The notes beneath the pieces were generated by a model. The model ran no database searches and was not told the DNA's origin. It saw only the letters and a program-made list of their open reading frames with translations. Shown here piece by piece: positions 27,044 to 35,433 of a stretch of 64,000 bases of DNA (position 1 is the first letter of the stretch; each line of letters opens with the position of its first letter). Made by a program: the position numbers and the translations under genes. The stretch is from Nostoc sp. CHAB 5834 (GTDB taxonomy: Bacteria; Cyanobacteriota; Cyanobacteriia; Cyanobacteriales; Nostocaceae): the NCBI GenBank assembly GCA_020829485.1, contig JAIVFU010000016.1, forward strand, positions 42,997 through 106,996, written 5' to 3'.

Positions 27044-27533
27044 ATACATTAAAGCTCTAAGCATCAAACGAATGTATGCTGAACGGATTATTGATGGGAC
27101 TAAAAAAATCGAGTTGCGAAAGCGTTCAATTGGGATCGAATTAGGTGATCTAATTCTTTTGTATGAAACGACACCTGATTCTATTATAAGGGGAGGTTTT
27201 ATTGCTGATAAAACTATATCCTTACCTGTTTCTAAGATGTGGAGTAAGTATCAGCACATTCTGGGAGTAGACAAAGAGTTTTATGATATGTATTTTGAAA
27301 ACTGTGAATTTGCATACGGCACTTTTATATATGAAAGCTTTCTTTTTCCTTCAATTTCTATGAAACAAATACACGAAAGTTGCCCTAATTTTACTCCACC
27401 ACAAGCCACAATCAACTGGCGTCAGGATTGGTATATTAAGCCTGAATGGATTGATGCACTTAACAAGGGAAGAAATCAGTTAATGCAGGAAGGGAGGCTA
27501 AGTGAACAGTTGAGTTTATTTGCATTGCAGTAA
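27033..27533 (+). CDS. ASCH-domain protein
   Basis: 166 residues from the ATG at 27033, chosen because GGAGG lies 6 bases upstream; an earlier TTG lacks such a site. The N-terminus is a clear ASCH pattern: ALSIKRMYAERIIDGTKKIE, LRKRSIGIELGDLILLYETT and PDSIIRGGFIA. ASCH domains are PUA-like RNA or modified-nucleotide binders. The start overlaps the end of the preceding gene by 11 nt, indicating translational coupling, so both PUA-like proteins probably work together. Confidence 0.85.
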   Translation: MQVKYIKALSIKRMYAERIIDGTKKIELRKRSIGIELGDLILLYETTPDSIIRGGFIADKTISLPVSKMWSKYQHILGVDKEFYDMYFENCEFAYGTFIYESFLFPSISMKQIHESCPNFTPPQATINWRQDWYIKPEWIDALNKGRNQLMQEGRLSEQLSLFALQ

Positions 27534-27678
27534 ATAAAGTTGATTAATTTTACTCGAATTTCAGCGCCAAATAAAATGATTGCATTGTCAAGTATATAGA
27601 GTTGACGGGTCAATAAATTATTGTGTATATTTAGAATTCATCATGTATGTTGTTTTTTAGAAATAAACAATATGGAAT

Positions 27679-28230
27679 ATGGTAAAACGGAAAATAATTT
27701 TCGTTGGTGGAGTGCATGGTGTTGGTAAAACAACGCTTTGTAAAAATATAGAATCAAGATTTAACATCGAACATTTTTCATCGAGCAATCTGATTGCCAG
27801 AGAAAAGACGGAGGAACATCTTCGTAACAAACGAGTTGAGAAGATTGCAGGCAATCAAGACATTCTAATAGAAGCGATAAACAAGTATTTAAATAATGAA
27901 AATACGTATTTAATTGATGGGCATTTTTGTCTCTTAAACAAGGATAATAAAATCACTAAAATTCCATACTCAACATTTGAAGGCATTGGCCCTAGTGCTA
28001 TTATTGTTTTAGTTGACGAACCTGAAAATATTTATACTCGCTTAAGCTCAAGAGACGGTGTTAAACATGATCTAGCTCTGCTGCGATCTTTTCAAGAACA
28101 AGAAATTTATAACGCTGAGTACATCAGGGATAAATTAAACATTCCCTATCTAATGTGTAATGCTGCTAAGAGCGAGGACAAAATATATACTTTCATTGAA
28201 GGTTTAATAGCTCAAGCAGTATCGGAATGA
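27679..28230 (+). CDS. Small P-loop ATPase/kinase-like protein
   Basis: 183 residues. Walker A is GGVHGVGKTTLCKNI (about 9-23); YLIDGHFCLLN (about 74-84) is a plausible Walker B-like strand, and IIVLVDEPENIYTRLSSRDG continues an adenylate/nucleoside-kinase-like fold with arginines in a lid position. The family resembles stand-alone ATP-binding proteins found in accessory islands. It starts 145 bp after the ASCH gene on the same strand, and the intergenic DNA is AT-rich. It may be the fourth member of the cassette or an unrelated neighbour. Confidence 0.75.
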   Translation: MVKRKIIFVGGVHGVGKTTLCKNIESRFNIEHFSSSNLIAREKTEEHLRNKRVEKIAGNQDILIEAINKYLNNENTYLIDGHFCLLNKDNKITKIPYSTFEGIGPSAIIVLVDEPENIYTRLSSRDGVKHDLALLRSFQEQEIYNAEYIRDKLNIPYLMCNAAKSEDKIYTFIEGLIAQAVSE

Positions 28231-28252
28231 GAATTTCCTCAGTCTTAATATA

Positions 28253-29344
28253 ATGAAACGTTCAAATCGCCTTGCTTGGATAGGAGCGATCGCACTCGTT
28301 GCGATCGTTTTACTTAGTTTGATTGCGGCTCCCAATAATACCAAAATTAATACTGGCTCTACTTATAACCGCGCCTCCGATGGCTATGGTGCTTGGTATG
28401 CTTTTATGCAACAGCAGGGAATTTCTATCAAACGCTGGCAAAAGCCTTTTAGTGACATTCAGCCAGATAACAACCCTGTTACCTTCCTACAGGTAAGCAG
28501 CGATCCAAGGCAGACGACGCTGGATAGTCAAAAGCGTGAATGGGTAGAAAAAGGGAATACTTTGGTAATTTTGGGTGCGTGGGCGCGGGTTACAGAAGCA
28601 GAATTTAGCACTATGCAGAAATCTCCCCAAGGTGATATTAAAATTGATACACGTAGACGGTATCGGAAAGCTAAACAGAAACAAGTTGATTTAGGCGATC
28701 GCTTTGGTGCTATTGTCTGGGAAGAAAATTACAAAAAAGGAAAGGTGATTTTTTCTACCACTCCTTATTTAGCCGCCAACGCCTACCAAGATTATTTAAG
28801 TAATTTCAAATATCTAGCCAGTTTAGTAACTCAAAAAAGTAATACAGTATTTGTTGATGAATACATCCACGGCTATAAAGATGCCGATGTCAGAAAGAAA
28901 GAAAGCGAAGCAGATTTATCTAGTTTTTTTGCTAAAACTCCTGTATTCCCAGTTTTGGTACAAGTAGGTATCCTGCTATTAGTATTAATTTGGGCGCAGA
29001 ATCGCCGCTTTGGCAAGCCAGTAGCTTTAGATACACAAGTTATAGATAACAGCGAGGCATACATCCAAGCTTTAGCGGGAGTGTTGCAGAAAGCTGATAC
29101 CACCGACTTTGTTGTAGAGATGGTAGGTAAACAAGAACAACTACAACTCCAAAAAGCCTTGGGATTAGGGCAAATACCTTTAGAACATCAAGCCTTGATC
29201 AATTTCTGGATAGAAAAAACAGGCGCAAGTGCAGCAGAACTAGATGCAGTTTTAAAGCTACAATCTCGCAAACAACCCCTTAGTGAACGAGAACTGTTAA
29301 GCTGGTTGGGGAAATGGCGAAACATTAGATTAATTCGTAATTAA
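28253..29344 (+). CDS. DUF4350 domain membrane protein
   Basis: 363 residues. An N-terminal helix (LAWIGAIALVAIVLLSLIAA) leads into a DUF4350 domain (SDGYGAWYAFMQQQGISIKR, VFVDEYIHGYKD), and a second helix at about 228-248 (VFPVLVQVGILLLVLIWAQ) precedes a cytoplasmic helical tail. DUF4350 proteins are usually encoded with MoxR ATPases and DUF58 or DUF4129 proteins, as here with the MoxR gene 53 bp downstream. It may serve as a membrane part of a MoxR chaperone system; the biochemical role is unknown. Confidence 0.9.
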   Translation: MKRSNRLAWIGAIALVAIVLLSLIAAPNNTKINTGSTYNRASDGYGAWYAFMQQQGISIKRWQKPFSDIQPDNNPVTFLQVSSDPRQTTLDSQKREWVEKGNTLVILGAWARVTEAEFSTMQKSPQGDIKIDTRRRYRKAKQKQVDLGDRFGAIVWEENYKKGKVIFSTTPYLAANAYQDYLSNFKYLASLVTQKSNTVFVDEYIHGYKDADVRKKESEADLSSFFAKTPVFPVLVQVGILLLVLIWAQNRRFGKPVALDTQVIDNSEAYIQALAGVLQKADTTDFVVEMVGKQEQLQLQKALGLGQIPLEHQALINFWIEKTGASAAELDAVLKLQSRKQPLSERELLSWLGKWRNIRLIRN

Positions 29345-29397
29345 TTTTTTGTAATTATGCATAATATTTCTGCGTTAGTTATTTATCAATAAACAAT

Positions 29398-30348
29398 ATG
29401 AGCGAAACTCATCCTATCTTAATTCGTCTTGGTCAAGGTCTTAATCAAGTAATTGTTGGACAATCGAGCCTAATACAACAGCTTTTAGTCGCACTGCTAG
29501 CGGGTGGACACGTAATTTTAGAAGGAGTACCGGGAACTGGTAAAACTCTGCTAGTAAAAGTATTAGCGCAGTTAATCCAAGGCGATTTTCGGCGGATTCA
29601 ATTAACACCAGATGTCTTACCTTCAGATATTACTGGTACAAATATTTTTGACTTGAATAGCCGCAATTTCACTTTGAAAAAAGGGCCAATATTTACCGAA
29701 GTGCTGCTAGCAGACGAAATCAACCGCACTCCTCCCAAGACACAAGCGGCGCTGCTGGAAGCGATGGAAGAGATGCAGGTAACATTGGATGGTGAAAGTT
29801 TGCCCTTACCAGATTTATTTTGGGTGATTGCGACGCAAAATCCCCTAGAATTTGAGGGGACTTATCCCTTACCAGAGGCGCAGTTGGACAGATTTTTATT
29901 TAAGCTGGTGGTAGATTACCCAGATCAAGCTGCCGAAAAGCAAATGTTACTGAATCGTCAGGCGGGTTTTGCAGCACGGCGTTTGGATATTAGCCGTTTG
30001 AAACCAATCGCAACAGTAGCCGACATTTTGCAAGCACGACAAGCAGTTAAAGAAGTTAAAGTATCAGAAGCGATCGTTGATTATTTGTTGGCGTTGGTGA
30101 GAACATCGCGTCAATATCCTGATTTAACTTTGGGTGCATCGCCTCGCGCCGCAGGTGCTTGGTTGCAGACATCTCAAGCCCTAGCGTGGTTAGCTGGAAG
30201 AGATTTTGTAACACCAGATGATGTTAAAGCAGTTGCATCGCCACTGCTACGTCATCGCCTCATTTTGAAACCAGAAGCAATGCTGGATGGTTTACAAATG
30301 GATGCGGTAATTGCGTCGGTAATTAATCAAGTACCAGTTCCCAGGTGA
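29398..30348 (+). CDS. MoxR family AAA+ ATPase
   Basis: 316 residues. Walker A GVPGTGKTLLVKVLA near 43, Walker B EVLLADEINRTPPKTQAALL near 100, sensor I FWVIATQNPLEFEGTYPLPE near 140 and the lid domain GASPRAAGAWLQTSQALAWL near 240 are all intact. MoxR ATPases act as chaperones in maturation of metalloenzymes or membrane complexes. The preceding DUF4350 gene is its usual partner, so the two likely form an operon; no DUF58 gene follows. Confidence 0.94.
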   Translation: MSETHPILIRLGQGLNQVIVGQSSLIQQLLVALLAGGHVILEGVPGTGKTLLVKVLAQLIQGDFRRIQLTPDVLPSDITGTNIFDLNSRNFTLKKGPIFTEVLLADEINRTPPKTQAALLEAMEEMQVTLDGESLPLPDLFWVIATQNPLEFEGTYPLPEAQLDRFLFKLVVDYPDQAAEKQMLLNRQAGFAARRLDISRLKPIATVADILQARQAVKEVKVSEAIVDYLLALVRTSRQYPDLTLGASPRAAGAWLQTSQALAWLAGRDFVTPDDVKAVASPLLRHRLILKPEAMLDGLQMDAVIASVINQVPVPR

Positions 30349-30356
30349 AAAAATTA

Positions 30357-30469
30357 CGGCGTTGCTGAATCGAGGTATGAATTTGGATGTAAAGACGTAA
30401 AATTTTACGTCTCTACAAGGATTTGCACCGGAATGCACAATCGTTTTCATACCGCAATCAGCAATGCCG
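30357..30469. mobile_element. GGCGTTGC-family MITE-like element, copy 1
   Basis: Starts CGGCGTTGCTGAATCGAGGT and ends ACCGCAATCAGCAATGCCG as imperfect inverted copies. It encloses a palindrome GACGTAAAATTTTACGTC (near 30393-30410). Relatives at 33083 and 45635 have 8-bp duplications; none is clear here. It begins 8 bp after the moxR-like stop codon. Confidence 0.6.
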
Positions 30470-30718
30470 AATTTTGTTTGTTACCTAAAAATCAGTGCGA
30501 TCGCTGGTAGATTTATTTTAAAGGAGTTTTGCTAACTGCCCAAGTATTTAGATCAACAGATAACTATAATGTTGCTTATGAACATAACTTCTCAATTTAT
30601 GTTAAAGTATGCGTGAAAGATTAAAATTCGGCTGTGTAGTTTGTTTTTATAATATGTACTTGTATTACAGACCTCTCCGGATCTAAATCTCTACACCCCC
30701 TGATTCTGGAGACATTCT

Positions 30719-31018
30719 ATGTCAATTTACGTCGGTAACTTATCTTATGAGGTTAAAGAAGATGACCTCCGGAGCGTCTTTGCAGAATACGGGACGGTAA
30801 AAAATGTTCAATTGCCTATCGACCGAGAAACAGGTCGGATGAGAGGTTTCGGCTTTGTAGAAATGGAATCAGACGCACAAGAAACAGCAGCGATTGAAGC
30901 CCTTGATACTGCTGAGTGGATGGGTCGGAGCTTAAAAGTTAATAAAGCCAAGCCTAAAACAGACGGAGGTTCCTTTGGCGGTAGACAAGGTGATGGTGGT
31001 TCGTCTCGCCGCTATTAA
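30719..31018 (+). CDS. RRM RNA-binding protein (cyanobacterial cold-type Rbp)
   Basis: 99 residues: one RRM with RNP2 IYVGNL (residues 3-8) and RNP1 RGFGFVEM (about 41-48), followed by a short Gly/Ser tail (GGSFGGRQGDGGSSRRY). This is the pattern of cyanobacterial Rbp proteins, several of which are cold-induced and bind RNA. A long leader without genes precedes it (about 250 bp), as in cold-regulated rbp genes, and GGAG sits 7 bases before the ATG. A strong terminator follows. The rpsU remnant downstream fits the known rbp-rpsU arrangement. Confidence 0.93.
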   Translation: MSIYVGNLSYEVKEDDLRSVFAEYGTVKNVQLPIDRETGRMRGFGFVEMESDAQETAAIEALDTAEWMGRSLKVNKAKPKTDGGSFGGRQGDGGSSRRY

Positions 31019-31054
31019 GGTTTAAAACTAAGAATTTAATTCAAAAGTCTTGAG

Positions 31055-31080
31055 GGCAGACAAGGCGTCTGCCTTTTTTT
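31055..31080 (+). terminator. Rho-independent terminator of the rbp gene
   Basis: A 7-bp perfect stem GGCAGAC (31055-31061) and GTCTGCC (31067-31073) with loop AAGGC, followed by seven T. It lies 36 bp after the RRM stop codon. Confidence 0.92.
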
Positions 31081-31151
31081 GTGCTTTGGTTGACTTGAGT
31101 ATTTACCACAACCCAACCACAAACTAAGCCAATTTAGTAGAAATTGATAGT

Positions 31152-31339
31152 ATGACCCAAATAATACTAGGCGAAAATGAAGGGATTGAATCAGCATTAC
31201 CTCGATTTAAGCCAGAAGTATCCCAGGCGGTATTTTTTCAGATATCAGAAAGTACCGTCAATTTGAAACGCCTCCGCAAAAGCGCAAACGCAAAGCAATT
31301 GCCAAGCACAAACAGCGTAAGAGAAGTTTCCGCAATTGA
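31152..31339 (+). pseudogene. rpsU: Frameshifted rpsU (ribosomal protein S21) copy
   Basis: From the ATG at 31152 the frame reads [20 protein letters not shown] like cyanobacterial S21, then loses similarity after SQA. Shifting by one base near 31229 restores [20 protein letters not shown] and [16 protein letters not shown] up to a TGA at 31337-31339. A one-base loss (GCGGTATTT where GCGGGTATTT is expected) explains this. Two conserved arginines are also proline (PRFKPE instead of RRFKRE), so decay rather than a simple sequencing error is likely. In cyanobacteria rpsU commonly follows an rbp gene; a functional S21 copy should exist elsewhere. Confidence 0.85.
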
Positions 31340-31397
31340 TAATAATAACTGTCTCTTATGAAGCCATGCGCTCATTTTTGTAATAGGTGTAGTAACG

Positions 31398-31913
31398 ATG
31401 AACCCAGAAGCTAAACATATTGTTAGCGAACTAAGGCATAAGTTCTACTCTAACTTCGCTGCTGCTATGAATATGCCGGTGAGCATAACTGGTACATCTT
31501 ATAGTAGTAATTCACCGATCGCATCTTGGATGGATCATAAGCAGAGACTGAACTATCTAAATATATACGCTTATACAGCACCTGATGAATTTGTCCCATT
31601 GCGCCCATTCATTCTTAGACTGGCTATTAACAAGAGTGCTGGTAGAATCACGACGTTCAGAAAAGGACAGGTTTGCCGAGGTCTTAATTTGATGTGGGAC
31701 TTTGAATTAACTGTACTACCAAAAGAAATCTTAGACTTTCTTCCCTGGATAGTTAATTTAGTTGAGTCACATGACAAAGGTTCGTTCTTGTTGCTACAAT
31801 CACCACCTCATTCATTTGCATTAGAAGTGCCAGAAGTCGGGCTATTTAATAACGCATGGACTCAGAAAGCTTGGCTCCTTGCAAATTCGACAATAGACTT
31901 ATCCGAAATATAA
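31398..31913 (+). CDS. Hypothetical protein, 171 residues
   Basis: I do not recognise a family. The protein looks globular and soluble with no signal peptide or transmembrane helix. Visible segments are SWMDHKQRLNYLNIYAYTA, FRKGQVCRGLNLMWDFELTV and IVNLVESHDKGSFLLLQSPP. Codon use and base composition match nearby chromosomal genes. It stands alone between the rpsU remnant and an aldo-keto reductase. Confidence 0.7.
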   Translation: MNPEAKHIVSELRHKFYSNFAAAMNMPVSITGTSYSSNSPIASWMDHKQRLNYLNIYAYTAPDEFVPLRPFILRLAINKSAGRITTFRKGQVCRGLNLMWDFELTVLPKEILDFLPWIVNLVESHDKGSFLLLQSPPHSFALEVPEVGLFNNAWTQKAWLLANSTIDLSEI

Positions 31914-31944
31914 TCTGCACGCGTAAATTTTAACGTCTACCATT

Positions 31945-32036
31945 AGACATCTGGTGAAAATGAATTGTTTTGACGTTGCATTGCAACGTCAAGACAAGGG
32001 TTTCAGATAACGCATAATTAATTTATGGAGATGTCT
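31945..32036. mobile_element. AGACATCT-family inverted-repeat element, copy 1
   Basis: Ends AGACATCT (31945-31952) and AGATGTCT (32029-32036). The inner hairpin GACGTTGCATTGCAACGTC and GACAAGGGTTTCAGATAACG recur in inverted orientation at 61896-61988. No clear duplication. Confidence 0.55.
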
Positions 32037-32099
32037 ATTTGTCTAGCATAATAAAAAATCATACAATTTCAATATTTGCCTACATATCCTACATAATAT

Positions 32100-33077
32100 A
32101 TGACTCTCCAAAAACTCTTCCTCCCAAGCATGGGCTGCGGGACTTGGGCCTGGGGCAACCAACTGCTTTGGGGATATAACGAAAGTATGGATGACCAGTT
32201 GCAGGCGGTGTTTAACCTTTGTGTAAGCAACGGTGTGACTTTATTTGATACAGGTGATTCTTACGGAACTGGGAGATTGAATGGTCGCAGTGAGCTACTC
32301 CTGGGACGATTCAGCCAAGAACATGTAGGTTTAGGCAAAGAAAATATTTGTATTGCGACTAAGCTTGCTGCTTACCCGTGGAGATGGACACGTCAGGCAA
32401 TGGTAAGGGCTTGCAAGTCATCTGCCCAACGCCTGGGAAGAAACGTAGATTTGGTACAGATGCACTGGTCTACAGCAAACTATGCTCCTTGGCAAGAGGA
32501 AGGGCTGTTAGATGGTCTTGCCGATGTGTATGAGCAAGGACTAGTTAAGGGAGTGGGACTATCCAATTATGGGCCTAAACGGCTTAAGCAAGTGCAGAAA
32601 AAGTTTGCTGAACGAGGCCTTTCTATTAGTACTTTGCAAGTTCAATACTCTTTGTTGTCTACATATCCTGTCACCCAATTAAAGCTCAAAGACCTTTGTG
32701 ATGAGTTGGGAATTAAACTAATTGCCTACAGCCCTCTGGCTTTGGGGCTATTGACTGGGAAATACTCTGAGCAAGGCCCTTTGCCCAAAGGCATCCGAGG
32801 TCTGCTGTTTAGGCAGATATTACCAGGAATGCGATCGCTTTTGGCATGTTTAAAAGAGGTGGCACAGTCCAGAAACAAAACTATGTCACAGGTAGCAATT
32901 AATTGGTGCATCTGTAAAGGAACCATTCCCATCCCTGGAGCAAAGAGCGTGGAACAGGCGAGGGAGAATATTGGTGCATTGGGTTGGCAATTAAACGCCA
33001 ATGAGATTGCAGAGTTGGATAGGGCGGCGGCGAATGCAGACAAAAAAATGGTACAAAATATCTTTCAAACTAAGTAA
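32100..33077 (+). CDS. Aldo/keto reductase
   Basis: 325 residues in an (alpha/beta)8 AKR fold. FDTGDSYGTGRLNGRSELLL (about 49-68) carries the catalytic Asp and Tyr; a Lys of the tetrad lies in CIATKLAAYPW and the His in LVQMHWSTANY. Cofactor-binding IPIPGAKSVEQARENIGALG is near 275. It should reduce aldehydes or ketones with NADPH; relatives in plants and cyanobacteria include chloroplast-type AKRs and pyridoxal reductases, but the substrate is not evident. The TAA stop lies inside the target duplication of the MITE that follows. Confidence 0.9.
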   Translation: MTLQKLFLPSMGCGTWAWGNQLLWGYNESMDDQLQAVFNLCVSNGVTLFDTGDSYGTGRLNGRSELLLGRFSQEHVGLGKENICIATKLAAYPWRWTRQAMVRACKSSAQRLGRNVDLVQMHWSTANYAPWQEEGLLDGLADVYEQGLVKGVGLSNYGPKRLKQVQKKFAERGLSISTLQVQYSLLSTYPVTQLKLKDLCDELGIKLIAYSPLALGLLTGKYSEQGPLPKGIRGLLFRQILPGMRSLLACLKEVAQSRNKTMSQVAINWCICKGTIPIPGAKSVEQARENIGALGWQLNANEIAELDRAAANADKKMVQNIFQTK

Positions 33078-33082
33078 AATTT

Positions 33083-33173
33083 GGCGTTGCATAAATGCGG
33101 GATGAATAGGCGGTTGAAAGCATTGAAAACTCGTTCCAAATTGAGCGAAATCATCCCATGACTCAGCAACGCC
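33083..33173. mobile_element. GGCGTTGC-family MITE with 8-bp duplication overlapping a stop codon
   Basis: 91 bp, ends GGCGTTGC (33083-33090) and GCAACGCC (33166-33173), with GCGGGATGA and TCATCCCATG as inner arms. TAAAATTT is exactly repeated at 33075-33082 and 33174-33181. The first three bases of the left repeat are the stop codon of the aldo-keto reductase, so insertion duplicated the stop without changing the protein. Confidence 0.82.
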
Positions 33174-33339
33174 TAAAATTTCAACGTTGCTGAATTTGAA
33201 TATGCTCAAGCCTCGAAAAAGCTACGCTTTTTCCACAGGCTAATTATCAATAGCTTTTAGTTAATGAAAATAGGTAACGGAAAAATCAGGGCTTCGCAAA
33301 CCCTCAAAATGACCTTTTCCACATACCGTGAAAAGTCAG

Positions 33340-33448
33340 GATCGTAAATAGACCATGTTGTAGGGGCACAGCATTGCTGTGCCCTTACGAAAGAGATGGT
33401 TTTTAACCTTGCTTCATATTTTGTATTTTTTGTCAATGCGTAAGTTCT
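33340..33448. repeat. GGGGCACAGC hairpin repeat, uninterrupted copy
   Basis: Contains TAGGGGCACAGCATTGCTGTG (33361-33381), CCCTTACGAAAGA, TGGTTTTTAAC and ends CAATGCGTAAGTTCT. The same sequence at 42010-42326 is split by a 205-bp MITE at exactly AGCAATGCT, equivalent to 33370-33378 here. The remainder of the 33174-33593 gap shows no gene. Confidence 0.7.
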
Positions 33449-33593
33449 AGGATAGAGTTTTAAGGCGAAAATTTTAATGCTAATTTTGCCCACCAGGGGC
33501 GAAATACGGTTTTAAACCAATATTCAGAACCCAGTCGTACAGAATTTATACTGAATTCTGACTCCTGAGTTCTGAATTCTTCTCATAAATTTC

Positions 33594-34292
33594 TTAATTA
33601 TGTTTAGCAAAAGCCAAGTCACTTTCAATTAACTTAGCACCTGTTAGGTTAGCCCCACTCAAATTGCAGAAGTTAAAATTTGCGCCTCTGAGGTCAGCTA
33701 GCGATAGATTAGCTCCTGTTAAATCTGCATCAGTTAGGTTAACTTCACTTAAGTTTGCGCTACTTAGGTTAGCTCCCCTCATATCTGCTAGTTGCAGGTT
33801 TGCCCCCTTTAGGTTTGCCCTCATGAGGTATGCCTTACTCAGGTCGGCTCCACTTAAATTAGCTTCACTTAGGTCTGCTGCTGTTAAATCAGCTTTACTT
33901 AGATTAGCTTTACTTAAATCTGCCCAACTCAACTTTGCATAACTTAGATTAATTTCATTCAGTTTCGCTGATGCAAGTACTGCACACCTCAAATTAGCAT
34001 TAATAAAATTTCTTTCTCCCATTGCATAACGACGTAAAATTTCATCAGTTGCTACTCTATCTAAAACAGCTTTTGATGCGCCTTGATAACACCATGCAGC
34101 TTCTAATAGTTTGGTAGCAGTGTTAACAGCTAACTCATCGCATTTAGCTATTATCACACCATTGCAGCCATCCCACTGGTCGTTAAGCATAAAGGCAATT
34201 TCACTAGCGGCAGCAATTGAGTCAAATAGTAAAATAGATTCTTTGTGCCCTTTTAACCAGCTATTCCAACCAATCGAGATAATATTTTTCAT
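33594..34292 (-). CDS. Pentapeptide-repeat protein
   Basis: 232 residues. The first 100 are a helical non-repeat domain (IISIGWNSWLKGHKESILLF, ... EAAWCYQGASKAVLDRV). From about residue 100 to the end there are some 25 consecutive A(D/N)LxX pentapeptides (ADLSKANLSKADLTAADLSE and so on), which form a right-handed beta-helix in studied members. Function is unknown; some such proteins mimic DNA. It stands alone. Start ATG is at 34290-34292. Confidence 0.9.
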   Translation of the reverse strand: MKNIISIGWNSWLKGHKESILLFDSIAAASEIAFMLNDQWDGCNGVIIAKCDELAVNTATKLLEAAWCYQGASKAVLDRVATDEILRRYAMGERNFINANLRCAVLASAKLNEINLSYAKLSWADLSKANLSKADLTAADLSEANLSGADLSKAYLMRANLKGANLQLADMRGANLSSANLSEVNLTDADLTGANLSLADLRGANFNFCNLSGANLTGAKLIESDLAFAKHN

Positions 34293-34577
34293 TTCTATAA
34301 GTTTTGGCGCGTTAAGTGACGATTACGGCTCTAACTTCAAGATATTTTCAATAAACTCTGCTTATTCTATCTCTGCCTTGAATAAATAATTCAAGGTTAG
34401 TTCTACCAGACACTATTACAAAAAACTGGGCTTCGTTTTTCAAGACTGCCTCTTTTGTTTTGTGCGCTAGTGACAGAGCGCTGCACAAAGACTTACACAC
34501 TGATGTAGCCCATCTACAGCGCCCAGTCACAAAGGAGTTACAATCGGCTTAAGTACAAACTCAGCAAGAACTAAGTT

Positions 34578-34760
34578 CTAAACAGCTGAGTCTGAGCGTT
34601 CTATTTGCTGCCGAATGGTCTCAATAGAAGCATTAATGCCAGCCAGTCTGGACTCTAAATCATCTCGCATCCAAATCAAGAATTTTAATTTCCGCTCTAA
34701 GCCAGCTTTGCGCGAAATGGGTTCGCTTCCATAACAGGCATTACCCCAAAAAGGAAACAT
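34578..34760 (-). CDS. Small conserved-type hypothetical protein
   Basis: 60 residues, MFPFWGNACYGSEPISRKAG followed by a helical, charged region (RDDLESRLAGINASIETIRQ) that looks like a short coiled coil. AGAGGT lies 5 bases before the ATG, a good ribosome-binding site, which supports it as a real gene. I cannot assign a family. Upstream (34761-35031) there is no gene, only a GGTGCGATG/CATCGCATCC inverted repeat near 34950-34990. Confidence 0.65.
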   Translation of the reverse strand: MFPFWGNACYGSEPISRKAGLERKLKFLIWMRDDLESRLAGINASIETIRQQIERSDSAV

Positions 34761-35031
34761 AGTTTACCTCTGTATTTAGCTTTTGTAACAGCGCGATATA
34801 TTGCACTACTACACTACATTATGACTAATCACAATCAGACTGGTGTGTGTAGCAACCGACCTAAATTTGACGTGCTTAACGAACTTTGCTAAAAGTTATC
34901 TATTCAACTGGCAGAGTTTACCATACTGCCATCTATCAAATGTGGTGAGGGTGCGATGGCGTACCCGCCCGCCGTAGGCATCGCATCCCATCAAATGGGA
35001 ACCCTGTTATATAATTGCGTTCCTCACTGCC

Positions 35032-35433
35032 ATGAAATTATTAAATTTTCTCAAGTCCAAACTAGCTATTACAGCCTTAGCGATCGCAGTAAACATCACT
35101 GTGATTGTCATTGATGTACATTCTTCCAGTTCAAATCCCCCCATTGTCAAGAGTACAATTACTCAGCCCCAAATCCATATTCAACTTGTTCATACACTGA
35201 CTGGGCATAAAAAAGCGATTTTTGGTGTTCCAGCAATTGCCATTAGCCCAGATGGTAAAACCCTCGCTAGTAGCAATGAGGATGGTACTATCCATATTTG
35301 GCAAATTAACTATATTCCTAATCACATAGAGTACATCATAGCCACCTCTCGAAGAGCGGGGAGGGGGTTGGGGGTGGGGTTCTTAGTTTTACTTTATAAA
35401 TGGTATCTAAGGCAGAATAGTATGATGGGATAA
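35032..35433 (+). pseudogene. WD40-repeat protein remnant with repeat-derived tail
   Basis: 133 residues. An N-terminal membrane or signal segment (LAITALAIAVNITVIVIDV) and a single WD40 blade survive: HTLTGHKKAIFGVPAIAISP then DGKTLASSNEDGTIHIWQI. A working WD40 propeller needs several blades, so most of the protein is missing. The last 35 residues are translated from a G-rich dispersed repeat (GAGCGGGGAGGGGGTTGGG). The frame overlaps the convergent hydrolase gene by 27 bp. Truncation by a repeat insertion or deletion is the likely cause. Confidence 0.6.

Noticed and set aside
34348..34530. Minus-strand frame of 60 codons
   Set aside because: No ribosome-binding site and no recognisable pattern; composition like intergenic DNA.
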